This document shows, piece by piece, positions 42,594-50,975 of a stretch of 64,000 nucleotides of DNA. Source of the stretch: Tahibacter aquaticus (GTDB lineage Bacteria; Pseudomonadota; Gammaproteobacteria; Xanthomonadales; Rhodanobacteraceae); the NCBI RefSeq assembly GCF_004363655.1, contig NZ_SNZH01000011.1:203715-267714 (forward strand). Reading direction: 5' to 3'. The notes below the pieces were generated by a model. It was not told where the DNA came from, did no database searches, and was given only the letters and a program-made list of their open reading frames with translations. Position 1 is the first letter of the stretch, and each line of letters starts with the position of its first letter. The position numbers and the translations under genes are program-made.

Positions 42594-44408
42594 CTACCAC
42601 TCGCGATTGACGCCGCCGGACCATTCCTTGCTCGTCGAGCTGGTGGTATCGGCGGCGAAGATCTGCTCCAGTTCCTGCAGTGCGTCATGGGCCGACTGGA
42701 TCAGCGCGGCATCGTCGTCATAGACCAGGTGCTGCGCCTTGAGCAGCTCCTCGTCGTGGGTGCGGAAGCGGGCAATCCGGTCGGCAGCCACGCGCGGCGG
42801 CTGGCCCAGGGCTTCCAGCACCTGGCGGGTCAGATCGAGGCTGCCTTCCAGGGTTTCGCGCACCACACCGTCGACATTCAGGTCCATCAGGCGGAACGCG
42901 TGCTGGCGGTTGCGCGCGCGGGCGAAGATCTTCAGGTTCGGATACATGCGCTTGACCAGCCGTGCCGTGCGTACGTTGGCCTCCGGGTCGTCGGTGGCCA
43001 GCACGAAGATCTCGGCCTTGTCCGCCTGCGCCGCGCGCAGCAGTTCCGGCCTGCTGGGATCGCCGAAATAGATCGTGCTGCCGAAGCGACGCGACGCGTC
43101 CACCTGCTCTATGGAATTTTCCAAAGCAGTAAAAGGTATCTTTTGCGCACGCAGTACGCGGGCGACGATCTGGCCGACGCGGCCGAAGCCGGCAATGATC
43201 ACGCGCGGCGCATCGCCGTCGATGCGGTCGAACGCACGCTCGGGCTTGCGCACGCGCGCCTGCAGCAGGCGGCCCAGAGCCAGCAGCAGCGGCGGCGTCG
43301 AGGCCATCGACAAGGTGATCACCAGCATCAGCAGGCTCAGTTGCTGCGGATCGATCAGCTTGCTGCCGGCGGCCAGCTGGAATACGACGAAAGCGAATTC
43401 GCCGCCCGCCGCCAGCACCGCGGCCAGCGACAGGGATTGCCAGCGATCCAGCCCGCCGATGGTGGTGCCGACCGCAAACAGCACCAGCCCCTTGATCGCG
43501 AGCAGTGCCACGGTAAGGCCCAGTACCAGCCAGGGTTCACGCAACAGCAGCGGCAGGTCTACCGCCATGCCGACGCTGACGAAGAACAGGCCCAGCAGCA
43601 GCCCCTTGAACGGTTCGATCTGCGATTCCAGCTCGTGCCGGTATTCCGAGTCGGCCAGCAGCAAGCCAGCCAGGAACGCGCCCAGGGCCATGGAAATGCC
43701 GGCCTGGTCCATCAACCAGGCCGTGCCGATCACCACCAGCAAGGCGGTGGCGGTAAACACCTCGGGAATATTCGTGCCGGCGACAATGCGGAACACCGGC
43801 CGCAGCAGATAGCGTCCAGCCAGTACCACCAGCGCGATGGTACCGACCACCTTGCCTGCCTCGACCGTGTTCACTGCCACGCCCTGGCCTACTGCCAGCA
43901 CCGGCACCACGGCCAGGATGGGAATGGCGGCAAGATCCTGGAACAGCAGCACGGCAAAGCCCTGGCGCCCGTGCGGCGAGGTGAGCTCCTTGCGCTCGGC
44001 CAGCAGCTGCAGGCCGAACGCCGTCGACGACAGGGCCAGGCCCAGGCCGACGATGACTGCAGACTTCGGCGCGAGATCGAACGCGAAAATCGCGATCGCC
44101 GCGATCACCCCGGCCGTAGCCAGCACCTGGGCCAGGCCGGCGCCGAACACCGCCTTGCGCATCACCCACAGGCGCTGTGGCGAAAGCTCCAGGCCAATCA
44201 CGAACAGCAGCAGCACCACGCCCAGTTCGGAGATATGCGCGATGCGCTCGGGATTCTGCAGCAGCTTCAGCCCGGCCGGGCCGATGATGGCGCCGGCGAT
44301 CAGATAGCCCAGCACGGCGCCGAGTTCGAAACGTTTGGCGATGGGGACAACGACGACGGCCGCGGCCAGCAGGACGACGATGTATTGCAGATTGGTGTGG
44401 TTTTCCAC
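42594..44408 (-). CDS. KefB/KefC-type monovalent cation:proton antiporter (CPA2) with TrkA-N domain
   Basis: 604 residues. Residues 1-380 form about twelve membrane helices of the Na/H exchanger fold (LGYLIAGAIIGPAGL, LGVVLLLFVIGLELSP, LGLALSSTAFGLQLL, FQDLAAIPILAVVPVL with the conserved QD). A Rossmann domain follows (VIIAGFGRVGQIVARVL, about 400-520), the NAD/glutathione-regulated TrkA-N gate of Kef systems. It should exchange K+ or Na+ for H+ under electrophile or pH stress. Start GTG at 44408 with GGGAGG upstream. No KefF/KefG ancillary gene is next to it. Confidence 0.93.
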   Translation of the reverse strand: MENHTNLQYIVVLLAAAVVVVPIAKRFELGAVLGYLIAGAIIGPAGLKLLQNPERIAHISELGVVLLLFVIGLELSPQRLWVMRKAVFGAGLAQVLATAGVIAAIAIFAFDLAPKSAVIVGLGLALSSTAFGLQLLAERKELTSPHGRQGFAVLLFQDLAAIPILAVVPVLAVGQGVAVNTVEAGKVVGTIALVVLAGRYLLRPVFRIVAGTNIPEVFTATALLVVIGTAWLMDQAGISMALGAFLAGLLLADSEYRHELESQIEPFKGLLLGLFFVSVGMAVDLPLLLREPWLVLGLTVALLAIKGLVLFAVGTTIGGLDRWQSLSLAAVLAAGGEFAFVVFQLAAGSKLIDPQQLSLLMLVITLSMASTPPLLLALGRLLQARVRKPERAFDRIDGDAPRVIIAGFGRVGQIVARVLRAQKIPFTALENSIEQVDASRRFGSTIYFGDPSRPELLRAAQADKAEIFVLATDDPEANVRTARLVKRMYPNLKIFARARNRQHAFRLMDLNVDGVVRETLEGSLDLTRQVLEALGQPPRVAADRIARFRTHDEELLKAQHLVYDDDAALIQSAHDALQELEQIFAADTTSSTSKEWSGGVNREW

Positions 44409-44553
44409 GCGCCGCCTCCCGGGAACCGGTGCCGATTATGTCACGGCCGTTTGCAGCATCCCGGCACAACGGCAGCGCAACGCCCGTGCCGCTTCGCAGG
44501 ATCTGAGACGGTCCGGGCGCATTCTGGACCTGCACCCACGAGACAGAAGCGCC

Positions 44554-44907
44554 ATGAACCAGCCACCGATTGCATCCCTGCCGGCAACGCCCGAATCCAC
44601 CCTGATCGCGCGACTCATTGCCGGCTGGCTCTGTATCGGCCTCGCTGGCGTTGCGCTGCTGCCTGAGGCACGCGCGCACTCGGCGCAGTTTGGCTGGACC
44701 GCGTACTGGCTCGTGGGTGCACCACTGCTGATGTGGGCGATGCAACGTCGCCAGCTGTTGGCCGCGCATGCACGGGCGATCCTCGTCGGCCTGTGCATGC
44801 GCCGCGCCACTGACGTGGCCGGGGCGGGAAGCCCGTTCGACCGGCGCCAGGGATGGCGTCACGTCAGGTCCAGGCCGCAGGCGCGGCGGCTGATCGCAAA
44901 ACGGTAG
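44554..44907 (+). CDS. Small membrane protein, unknown
   Basis: 117 residues from ATG 44554 (weak AGACAGAAG upstream). Two hydrophobic helices: LIARLIAGWLCIGLAGVALL and FGWTAYWLVGAPLLMWAM; the last 40 residues are basic and polar. The stop codon TAG lies inside the GTAG tetranucleotide that starts a REP palindrome, so the present C-terminus may have been set by REP insertion. Comparison with homologues lacking the repeat would tell. No known domain. Confidence 0.5.
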   Translation: MNQPPIASLPATPESTLIARLIAGWLCIGLAGVALLPEARAHSAQFGWTAYWLVGAPLLMWAMQRRQLLAAHARAILVGLCMRRATDVAGAGSPFDRRQGWRHVRSRPQARRLIAKR

Positions 44908-45056
44908 GGCGCCGATGAGCGCAGCGAATTGCGCCGCAAGGTCTCGCCATACGGCCGGGCAGACAATTCTCGCGGTGCAATTCGCATTCGCTCATCGCAC
45001 CCCACGAAGGCAATCTGCGCTTTGGCAGGGCGCCGATGAGCGCAGCGAATTGCGCC
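44908..45056. repeat. REP cluster, three alternating copies
   Basis: Copies at 44908-44935 (forward, preceded by GTAG), 44974-45001 (inverted, preceded on its strand by GTGG) and 45029-45056 (forward, preceded by GCAG). Each is an imperfect palindrome GGYGC...ATTGCRCC of 28 bp like those inside envC. The alternating array lies between the small membrane protein gene and the 3' end of the ATP-grasp gene. Confidence 0.85.
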
Positions 45057-45123
45057 ACAAAGCCTTGCGACGCCTTGCGGCAAAGGCCGACAACCGTACC
45101 TCGGCGCAAGCGCCAGCCTTGCC

Positions 45124-46617
45124 TCAATCGGTGATACCCAGCCGCTTGCGCTCCAGCCGGCGCAGGAATTCTTCCATGATGCGCCGGTACAGGTCTTCGC
45201 CCAGGTATTCGTCTTCCACGCCCGCATCGATCGACGGGTTGTCGTTGACTTCGATCACAACGATGCGGCCGCCGACCTGTTTCAGATCCACGCCGTAGAG
45301 GCCATCGCCGATCAGCGTCGTGGCTTTCAGCGCCAGGCGCACCACTTCGGCCGGCGCTTCGCGCACGGGCAAGGTCTTGAAACCGCCTGACTTGGCCGTG
45401 CCGCGGGCACCATGGTTGTAGATCTGCCAATGGCCGCGCGACATGAAGTACTGGCAAGCGTACAGCGGCTCCTTGTTCAGCACGCCGATACGCCAGTCGA
45501 ATTCCGTATACAGATACTCTTGTGCAATAACCAGCGCCGTATGCTGGAACAGGTCTTCGGCGCCTTTCTTCAGCTCTTCCGCATTTTCGGCCTTGACGAT
45601 GCCGCGCGAGAACGAACCGTCCGGAATCTTCAGCACGATGGGAAAGCCGAGGATCTGCGGCAGTTCGGCGATTTTCTTCGGGTCGTCGCGGAACAGGATC
45701 TCGCTCTTGGGCGTCGGCAGCTTGCGCGAACGCATCAGGTCGTGCAGGTAGATCTTGTTGGTACAGCGCAGGATGGAGGTGGGATCGTCCATCACCACCA
45801 TGCCTTCCTTCTCCGCCTTGTTGGCGAAGCGGTAGGTGTGGTTGTCCAGCGCCGTGGTCTCGCGGATGAACAGGCCGTCGTACTCCGCCAGGCGGGTGTA
45901 GTCGTTGCGCGTGATCGGATCGACTTCGATGCCCAGGTCCTTGCCCGCGTCGATGAACGACTTCAGCGCGCGCTTGTTCGACGGCGGCATGGCCTCGGCC
46001 GGATCGTGCAGCATGGCGATGTCGTAGCGGTATTTGCGCCGCGCCCGCGGCTTGCGCCACAGCTTCTTGGAAAAGCGGTCCAGTGCATCGGCGAAGGCAT
46101 CTTCTTGCGGATCGTTGAGCAGGTGCATGCCGGTCGGCTTGATCGCCACGATGCGCCATTCGCGCTCGCGCTCGAACTCGATGCGCAGGATGGGACAGGG
46201 AAAGGTTTCGAATACCTGCCGCGCCAGATCCTGCAGCGGCGCATAGCTGGTTTCGCCGAAGTACACCTGCAGGCCGAAGTCGGTGGTGTCGCGCGAGTCG
46301 GGCAGGAAGCGGCTGAGCTTCTGGTTGAGGTCTTCGATGTCCAGGCCGTACAGCGAGCGCCGGCGCAGGTCGTTGATGGTGCGCACCGACGGAATCACCT
46401 TGTGCCCGCGCGCCTCGGCCAGCAGCGATACGTAGTAGCCGGTGCCCAGGTACTTGTAGCTGCGGCACAGGTTGATGACCTGAGTGCGCTGCTCTTCTTC
46501 GGCGGTCAGCGGTTCGCGCAGATAGTCCGTCGCGGTGACCACATTGTCGGAAGGATAGTAGGAACCCCAGTCCGATGCCTTTTCGACAACGATGACCAGC
46601 CGGCTCACAGCGGGCAC
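45124..46617 (-). CDS. RimK-like ATP-grasp amide ligase with N-terminal RLAN domain
   Basis: 497 residues. The first 160 are the RLAN domain (RLVIVVEKASDWGSYYPS, INLCRSYKYLGTGYYVSLLAEA). The ATP-grasp domain covers about 230-490: YDGLFIRETTALDNHTYRFA, KIYLHDLM, FPIVLKIPDGSFSRGI for nucleotide phosphate binding, QEYLYTEFDWRIGVL, and the metal-binding end VIEVNDNPSIDAG. Such enzymes join an amino acid to a carboxylate through an acyl phosphate; RimK adds glutamates to protein S6. Families with RLAN are often next to GNAT acetyltransferases, as here. Starts with GTG at 46617 (GTG 46608 possible). Substrate unknown. Confidence 0.9.
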   Translation of the reverse strand: MPAVSRLVIVVEKASDWGSYYPSDNVVTATDYLREPLTAEEEQRTQVINLCRSYKYLGTGYYVSLLAEARGHKVIPSVRTINDLRRRSLYGLDIEDLNQKLSRFLPDSRDTTDFGLQVYFGETSYAPLQDLARQVFETFPCPILRIEFEREREWRIVAIKPTGMHLLNDPQEDAFADALDRFSKKLWRKPRARRKYRYDIAMLHDPAEAMPPSNKRALKSFIDAGKDLGIEVDPITRNDYTRLAEYDGLFIRETTALDNHTYRFANKAEKEGMVVMDDPTSILRCTNKIYLHDLMRSRKLPTPKSEILFRDDPKKIAELPQILGFPIVLKIPDGSFSRGIVKAENAEELKKGAEDLFQHTALVIAQEYLYTEFDWRIGVLNKEPLYACQYFMSRGHWQIYNHGARGTAKSGGFKTLPVREAPAEVVRLALKATTLIGDGLYGVDLKQVGGRIVVIEVNDNPSIDAGVEDEYLGEDLYRRIMEEFLRRLERKRLGITD

Positions 46618-46850
46618 TCAATACAGGCGACGCGGCGTGGCGCCGCTGGGGCAGGGTCGGGCATAAGAGATTGACGATGGGGTTGCGGCGAGCGGCGCCG
46701 AGTTTGACACACGCCTGTGAGGCCGGCACGGGCGATTGGTTCCCCGCCGCGGTTGCCGCGCCGGTGCATGCGGCCGGCGTTCAGCCAGAACGACATAACT
46801 GTGCGCCGATTGACGCGCGGCAACGGCTTGCGCCTGCTAGTCTGCGCGCC

Positions 46851-47327
46851 GTGTCCACGCCTCCCGACATCGCCTTGCGTCCGGCCCGGCCCGGCGACCT
46901 TGCCGCACTGGTTGCGCTGGAACAGACCGCATTCGCCTACGACCGCATGAGCAGGCGCCAGTATCAGCGTCATCTGGGCAGCGATCGCGCGATCCTGCTG
47001 GTGGCCGAATCGGCGGGCGAACTGCTGGGATCGGCCCTGCTGTTCCTGCGCCGCCATTCCGACCTGGCGCGGCTGTATTCGCTCGCCACGGCCGCCGCGT
47101 CGCGAGGACGTGGCGTAGGTCGTGCCTTGCTCAGCGCCATCGAGGCACTGGCCATTACCCGCGGCATACGCCGCATCCGCCTGGAGGTGCGCCGCGACAA
47201 CACGGCCGCCGTAGCCCTGTACGAGGGCCATGGCTATCGGCGTGTCGCCGCGCTGGACGCGTACTACGACGACGGTGCCGACGCCTGGCGCTACGAAAAA
47301 ACCCTGCCGGATCCTGCGCAACCATGA
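46851..47327 (+). CDS. GNAT-family N-acetyltransferase
   Basis: 158 residues from GTG 46851 (VSTPPDIALRPARPGD). Acetyl-CoA motif A is ASRGRGVGRALLSAIE, followed by RIRLEVRRDNTAAVALYEGHGY (written in two parts in typical members), the classical GNAT end. A TAGTCT -10-like hexamer lies 7 nt before the start and no Shine-Dalgarno is present, so the message may be leaderless. It diverges from the ATP-grasp ligase gene (234 bp apart), a pairing known for RLAN ligases, and overlaps the next gene by 4 nt. It may acetylate the ligase product or substrate; this is inference from neighbourhood. Confidence 0.88.
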   Translation: MSTPPDIALRPARPGDLAALVALEQTAFAYDRMSRRQYQRHLGSDRAILLVAESAGELLGSALLFLRRHSDLARLYSLATAAASRGRGVGRALLSAIEALAITRGIRRIRLEVRRDNTAAVALYEGHGYRRVAALDAYYDDGADAWRYEKTLPDPAQP

Positions 47328-47863
47328 AATCCGCCCTGCTCCTGGCCCTGCTCGCGCTGGGCGCCGCCGCCGACGAACCACCCAAGCCGGCCAGCAGCAT
47401 TCCGCCGGCCGAGCTGATGCCGCCCAATGTGCGCTTTGTGGAAACCGTGCTGCAGCGCAAGCCGCTGCATGCGCTGAACGCACTGGGCGGGCTGCGCCTG
47501 CCCAAGATCGAAGTATTCGAACACGGCAGCGGCCATCTGCTACACGTGGTCGGCTGGGACAAGCGCAGCTTGCCGCGGCTGGATCGGGCGCTGCAGAAAA
47601 AGCGTATATCCCTGGGCGATCCGCCGCTGCAAGAAATCCTGGCGACGCTCGACGACAAGGATGGCAACGCGATCACGCCGCTGCCACTGGCCGACGGCGA
47701 CGTGGTTGTCGTCGTCTACTGGGCGGCCTGGTGCGGCCCCTGCGGCACGGCGATGACGGAATTGCGCAAGCACATGCAGGCCGATCCTTCGCGGCGCTAC
47801 GTCTGGTACGCGATCGAAGCCGACCCGGTGAAACAGAAACTGCAGCGGCAGACCACGCGGTGA
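47324..47863 (+). CDS. Exported thioredoxin-fold protein with CGPC motif
   Basis: 179 residues. A short signal peptide (SALLLALLALGAAA) is followed by about 100 residues without motif and then a thioredoxin segment VVVVVYWAAWCGPCGTAM with active-site Cys-Gly-Pro-Cys. The C-terminal half of the thioredoxin fold is short, ending KQKLQRQTTR soon after one more strand (YVWYAIEAD), so the domain may be partial or atypical. The start overlaps the GNAT stop (ATGA). Probably periplasmic and redox-active. Confidence 0.75.
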   Translation: MKSALLLALLALGAAADEPPKPASSIPPAELMPPNVRFVETVLQRKPLHALNALGGLRLPKIEVFEHGSGHLLHVVGWDKRSLPRLDRALQKKRISLGDPPLQEILATLDDKDGNAITPLPLADGDVVVVVYWAAWCGPCGTAMTELRKHMQADPSRRYVWYAIEADPVKQKLQRQTTR

Positions 47864-47868
47864 CTGCC

Positions 47869-48456
47869 ATGCAGACCCTGATCCAGCTGATCGATACCTA
47901 TCCGGCCGTACTCGCGCTGGCCATCTTCTGCGCGCGCATCGTCGACGTGTCGCTGGGCACGATACGCATCCTGGTCGGCTTTCGCGGCTATCGCCTGCTG
48001 GCCGCGCTGATCGGCTTCTGCGAGGCGGCGATCTGGGTGATCGCCGCCAGCAAGGTGATCGGCCACCTGGACTACTGGTACCTGGTCATCGCCTATGCGG
48101 CCGGCTATGCGACCGGCAATTTCGTCGGCATCACCCTGGAGCGGCGCCTGGGTGTCGGCCGCGAACTGGTACGTATCATTTCCTACTGCAGCGCCTGCAA
48201 CCTGGCCGATGCGCTGACCCGGCGCGGCTATTCCGTGGTCGAACTGGCGGGCAGGCATCGCGGCGAAGCCTCGGTACAGGTGCTGTACGTGGTCGACAAG
48301 CGCCGGCGCATGCCCGAGCTGCTGCGCCTTGTGCACGAACTCGACCCTGCCGCCATTTATACGGTTACCGATGTGAAATCCTGCCATGGCGAGGACGTGC
48401 ATGCGCTGGATGCAGCTGCAGGGCCAGGCCTGGCGTTGCGGTTCAAGCGCAAGTAG
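47869..48456 (+). CDS. UPF0316 membrane protein (DUF5698/DUF2179)
   Basis: 195 residues. Three hydrophobic helices in the first 90 residues (YPAVLALAIFCARIVDVSLG, LLAALIGFCEAAIWVIAAS, YLVIAYAAGYATGNFVG), then a small soluble DUF2179-like domain (SVVELAGRHRGEASVQVLYVV split over two strands). The motif RIVDVSLGTIRIL near the start and CEAAIWV are typical of UPF0316. A GTG at 47860, inside the preceding gene's end, is another possible start. Function unknown; relatives occur next to c-di-nucleotide or stress genes in some genomes. Confidence 0.85.
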   Translation: MQTLIQLIDTYPAVLALAIFCARIVDVSLGTIRILVGFRGYRLLAALIGFCEAAIWVIAASKVIGHLDYWYLVIAYAAGYATGNFVGITLERRLGVGRELVRIISYCSACNLADALTRRGYSVVELAGRHRGEASVQVLYVVDKRRRMPELLRLVHELDPAAIYTVTDVKSCHGEDVHALDAAAGPGLALRFKRK

Positions 48457-48478
48457 CGCGGCAGGGCAGGCAGCTGCG

Positions 48479-49153
48479 CTACCAGTCCATCGCCTCCAGC
48501 TTCGCCTTGGTCTGGTCGTCCGCCGGCCGCGCGATCAGGCCGCCGGCCGCGGCCAGGCTGACCTGGTAGCGTGCGCCGTCGAACAGGGGCATGTAGACGC
48601 CGCTGCCGAAATCCGCATCGACCCAGGGCAACCAGCTTGGATAGCGGCGCTTGATCTGCCACAGGTCCAGCACGCCGTCGCCGCCGATCGCAGCCACACT
48701 GGGCGGCGCCGCCTGCGCCTTGGCCGTATCGCGCCAGCGTCCGCTGACGCGCTCGACCCGGTACAAAGGCTGCGCGCCCAGGCTGACTGCCCTGGGCGTC
48801 CATTTGATCACGCGCGCGTCCAGCTGCCAGTCGTCGCCGGCCACCTGGGCGCTCTCGTGCGTGCCGTCGGCCAGGTCCAGGCGCAGCGCCCACTGCTGCG
48901 GCGCAAATTCGCGCACGCTGACCGTAGCCACGGGCTGCTCGGCAGTCAGGCGGCGGTAGCCGTCCAGCGACAGCGACAATGCGCAGGCCAGCAAGGCCAG
49001 GCTGAGCAGGGTCAGCAGCCAGACGCCGCGATGGCAGGCCGACAGGCGGCGGCGCTGGCGCCAGCGCCGCCGCACGGCAAAGCTCTGGACTAGTGCGGCC
49101 AGGCCGAACAGGCCGGCAGCGACCGCGGGAAGCAGGGCGGGAATCTCGAACAT
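48479..49153 (-). CDS. Membrane protein of unknown function
   Basis: 224 residues. Two N-terminal membrane helices (LLPAVAAGLFGLAALVQSFAV and GVWLLTLLSLALLACALSLSL) with an Arg-rich cytoplasmic loop between them, then an extracytoplasmic beta-rich domain: VATVSVREFAPQQWALRLDL, WQLDARVIKWTP, YRVERVSGRWRD, YQVSLAAAGGLIARP. No enzymatic motif. It converges with the UPF0316 gene (23 bp) and diverges from lptM. Relatives are sometimes named as efflux pumps by automatic annotation, but nothing here supports transport. Confidence 0.7.
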   Translation of the reverse strand: MFEIPALLPAVAAGLFGLAALVQSFAVRRRWRQRRRLSACHRGVWLLTLLSLALLACALSLSLDGYRRLTAEQPVATVSVREFAPQQWALRLDLADGTHESAQVAGDDWQLDARVIKWTPRAVSLGAQPLYRVERVSGRWRDTAKAQAAPPSVAAIGGDGVLDLWQIKRRYPSWLPWVDADFGSGVYMPLFDGARYQVSLAAAGGLIARPADDQTKAKLEAMDW

Positions 49154-49262
49154 GAGGCCAAGTCGCCGTACCCAGGATGGGCCTCGTTATACTGCATCCC
49201 TCGCCAAGACCGCATCACGGATGGTGGCAAGACCGCGCCGTCCGCAACCCATAGGCCTAGTC

Positions 49263-49391
49263 ATGTACAAGCTGTTGCGTCCGCTGTTGCTGCTGCTCGC
49301 CCTGGCCCTGCTCGCCGCCTGCGGCAACAAGGGCGATCTGGTCAAACCCGGTACCACGCCCGCTCCGGCCAAGAGCGAAGCCAGGCAGTGA
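49263..49391 (+). CDS. lptM: LPS assembly lipoprotein LptM (YifL-like)
   Basis: 42 residues: signal LLRPLLLLLALALLAAC with a lipobox LAAC, then GNKGDLVKPG, the short conserved mature part of YifL/LptM, which helps LptD form its native disulfides. The gene is directly upstream of dapF, the same order as in E. coli. The stop overlaps the dapF GTG start. A TATACT box at 49188-49193 may be the promoter of the lptM-dapF-DUF484-xerC run. Confidence 0.88.
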   Translation: MYKLLRPLLLLLALALLAACGNKGDLVKPGTTPAPAKSEARQ

Positions 49392-50242
49392 GCGCGGCAG
49401 CGCGCACTCCGCGCTTGTTGCCTTTTAGCAAAATGCACGGCATCGGCAACGATTTCGTCGTGCTCGACTGCCGCCGCGAGGCGCTGTCGCTGGATGCCGC
49501 CGCCATCGCCCGGCTGGGCGACCGGCATATCGGCGTCGGCTTCGACCAGTTGCTCACCATCGAACCGGCGCGCGATGCGGCCTGCGCTTTTCGCTACGGC
49601 ATCTACAACCGCGACGGCAGCGAAGCCGGACAGTGCGGCAACGGCGTGCGCTGCGTCGCCGCCTGGCTACGCCGCGACGGCGCGCTGGGGCCGGGCCTGA
49701 CCCGGCTGCAAAGCCCGTCCGGTGCGGTCGCCGTCGAAATTCTCGACGACGGCCGCGTGCGCGTGGACATGGGCGTGCCGGCCTTCGCGCCGGCGGCAAT
49801 CCCGCTGCGCGAAAGCGCCGAAGCGCTGCGCTACCGGCGCGAACTCGGCGCTGTTGCGGTCGAATTCGGCGCGCTGTCGATGGGCAATCCGCATGCGGTG
49901 ATCGAAGTCGCCGATACCGTGACCGCGGCCGTGGCGCAGTGGGGGCCGGCATTGGAAACGCATGCGGACTTTCCCGACCGCGCCAATATCGGCTTCGCCC
50001 AGGTGATGTCGCCTGCGCAGATCCGCCTGCGCGTATGGGAGCGCGGCGTCGGCGAAACCCTGGCCTGCGGCAGTGGCGCCTGCGCCGCCGCCGTGGTGCT
50101 GAACCGGCTGGGCCGCGTCAGCGACGTGGTCGAGGTGCAACTGCCCGGCGGTACCCTGCATATTTCCTGGGCCGGCCCCGGTGCTCCGGTGTGGATGACC
50201 GGTCCGGCCGCCTTCGTCTTCGATGGGAACTACCAGCTATGA
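49388..50242 (+). CDS. dapF: Diaminopimelate epimerase
   Basis: 284 residues. It turns LL- into meso-diaminopimelate for lysine and peptidoglycan. Both catalytic cysteines are present: C83 in NRDGSEAGQCGNG and C227 in GETLACGSGACAA. N-terminal KMHGIGNDFVVLD is the family start. The GTG at 49388 overlaps the lptM stop (GTGA), and the TGA at its end overlaps the next ATG, so three genes are translationally coupled. Confidence 0.97.
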   Translation: MSAAARTPRLLPFSKMHGIGNDFVVLDCRREALSLDAAAIARLGDRHIGVGFDQLLTIEPARDAACAFRYGIYNRDGSEAGQCGNGVRCVAAWLRRDGALGPGLTRLQSPSGAVAVEILDDGRVRVDMGVPAFAPAAIPLRESAEALRYRRELGAVAVEFGALSMGNPHAVIEVADTVTAAVAQWGPALETHADFPDRANIGFAQVMSPAQIRLRVWERGVGETLACGSGACAAAVVLNRLGRVSDVVEVQLPGGTLHISWAGPGAPVWMTGPAAFVFDGNYQL

Positions 50243-50919
50243 GCGACCTGAGTCTGAAAGACGGCCTGACCGCGATGGAAGTCGCCAGCTACCTGCGCCG
50301 CCATCCGGAATTCCTCAACGAATTTCCCGATCTGGCCCTGGCCCTGCGCCTGCCGCGCGACCAGGGTGCGGCGGCGTCGCTGGCGAGCTACCAGCTCGAC
50401 GTGCTGCGCGACAAGAACCGCGAGCTGAGCCGGCGCCTGCGCGAGCTGGTCGAGATTGCGCACGAGAACGAACAGCTGATGATCCGCGTGCACTCGCTGA
50501 CCCTGTCGCTGATGCGCGCCACCTCGCTGGGCGACAGTCTCAACCGCGTCGTAGCGGGGCTGACCGAGGATTTCCACACTGACCTCGTGCGCATCGTGCT
50601 GTTCGGCCGCAGCGATACCCTGGCCAGCAACGAATGGCTGCTGCTGCATGCCGACGGCAAGACCGGACTGCCGGCGTTCGCCGAGTTCCTGCAACGCAAC
50701 GAACCGCTGTGCGGCCGCCTGCAGCCGGACAAGCTGGCCACGCTGTTCGGCCCGCGCGCAGGCGAAGTGCAGTCGGCGGTGCTGATGCCGGTGAATGGGC
50801 TGGGCATGCTCGCCATCGGCAGCCACGACATGGACCGCTTCCATCCGGGCATGGGTACGGTATTCCTCAAGCTCATCGCCGAGGCGATCACGGCTTCGGT
50901 GTCGCGCTATCCGCTCTAG
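50239..50919 (+). CDS. DUF484 family protein (YigA-like)
   Basis: 226 residues. N-terminal VASYLRRHPEFLNEFPDLAL is the conserved DUF484 start, then a coiled coil (DVLRDKNRELSRRLRELVEIA) and a GAF-like domain (LVRIVLFGRSD, VLMPVNGLGMLAIGSHD). Function unknown; the GAF fold suggests small-molecule sensing. It sits between dapF and xerC, as yigA does in enterobacteria. Confidence 0.93.
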   Translation: MSDLSLKDGLTAMEVASYLRRHPEFLNEFPDLALALRLPRDQGAAASLASYQLDVLRDKNRELSRRLRELVEIAHENEQLMIRVHSLTLSLMRATSLGDSLNRVVAGLTEDFHTDLVRIVLFGRSDTLASNEWLLLHADGKTGLPAFAEFLQRNEPLCGRLQPDKLATLFGPRAGEVQSAVLMPVNGLGMLAIGSHDMDRFHPGMGTVFLKLIAEAITASVSRYPL

Positions 50920-50975
50920 GCGGCTGCGCAACCGATGAACATCGCGATGCCTTCGCTCCCACGCTGCGCGGCTGC

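Noticed and set aside
42468..44666. 732-codon plus-strand frame opposite the antiporter
   Set aside because: Gln/His-rich antisense of membrane helices.
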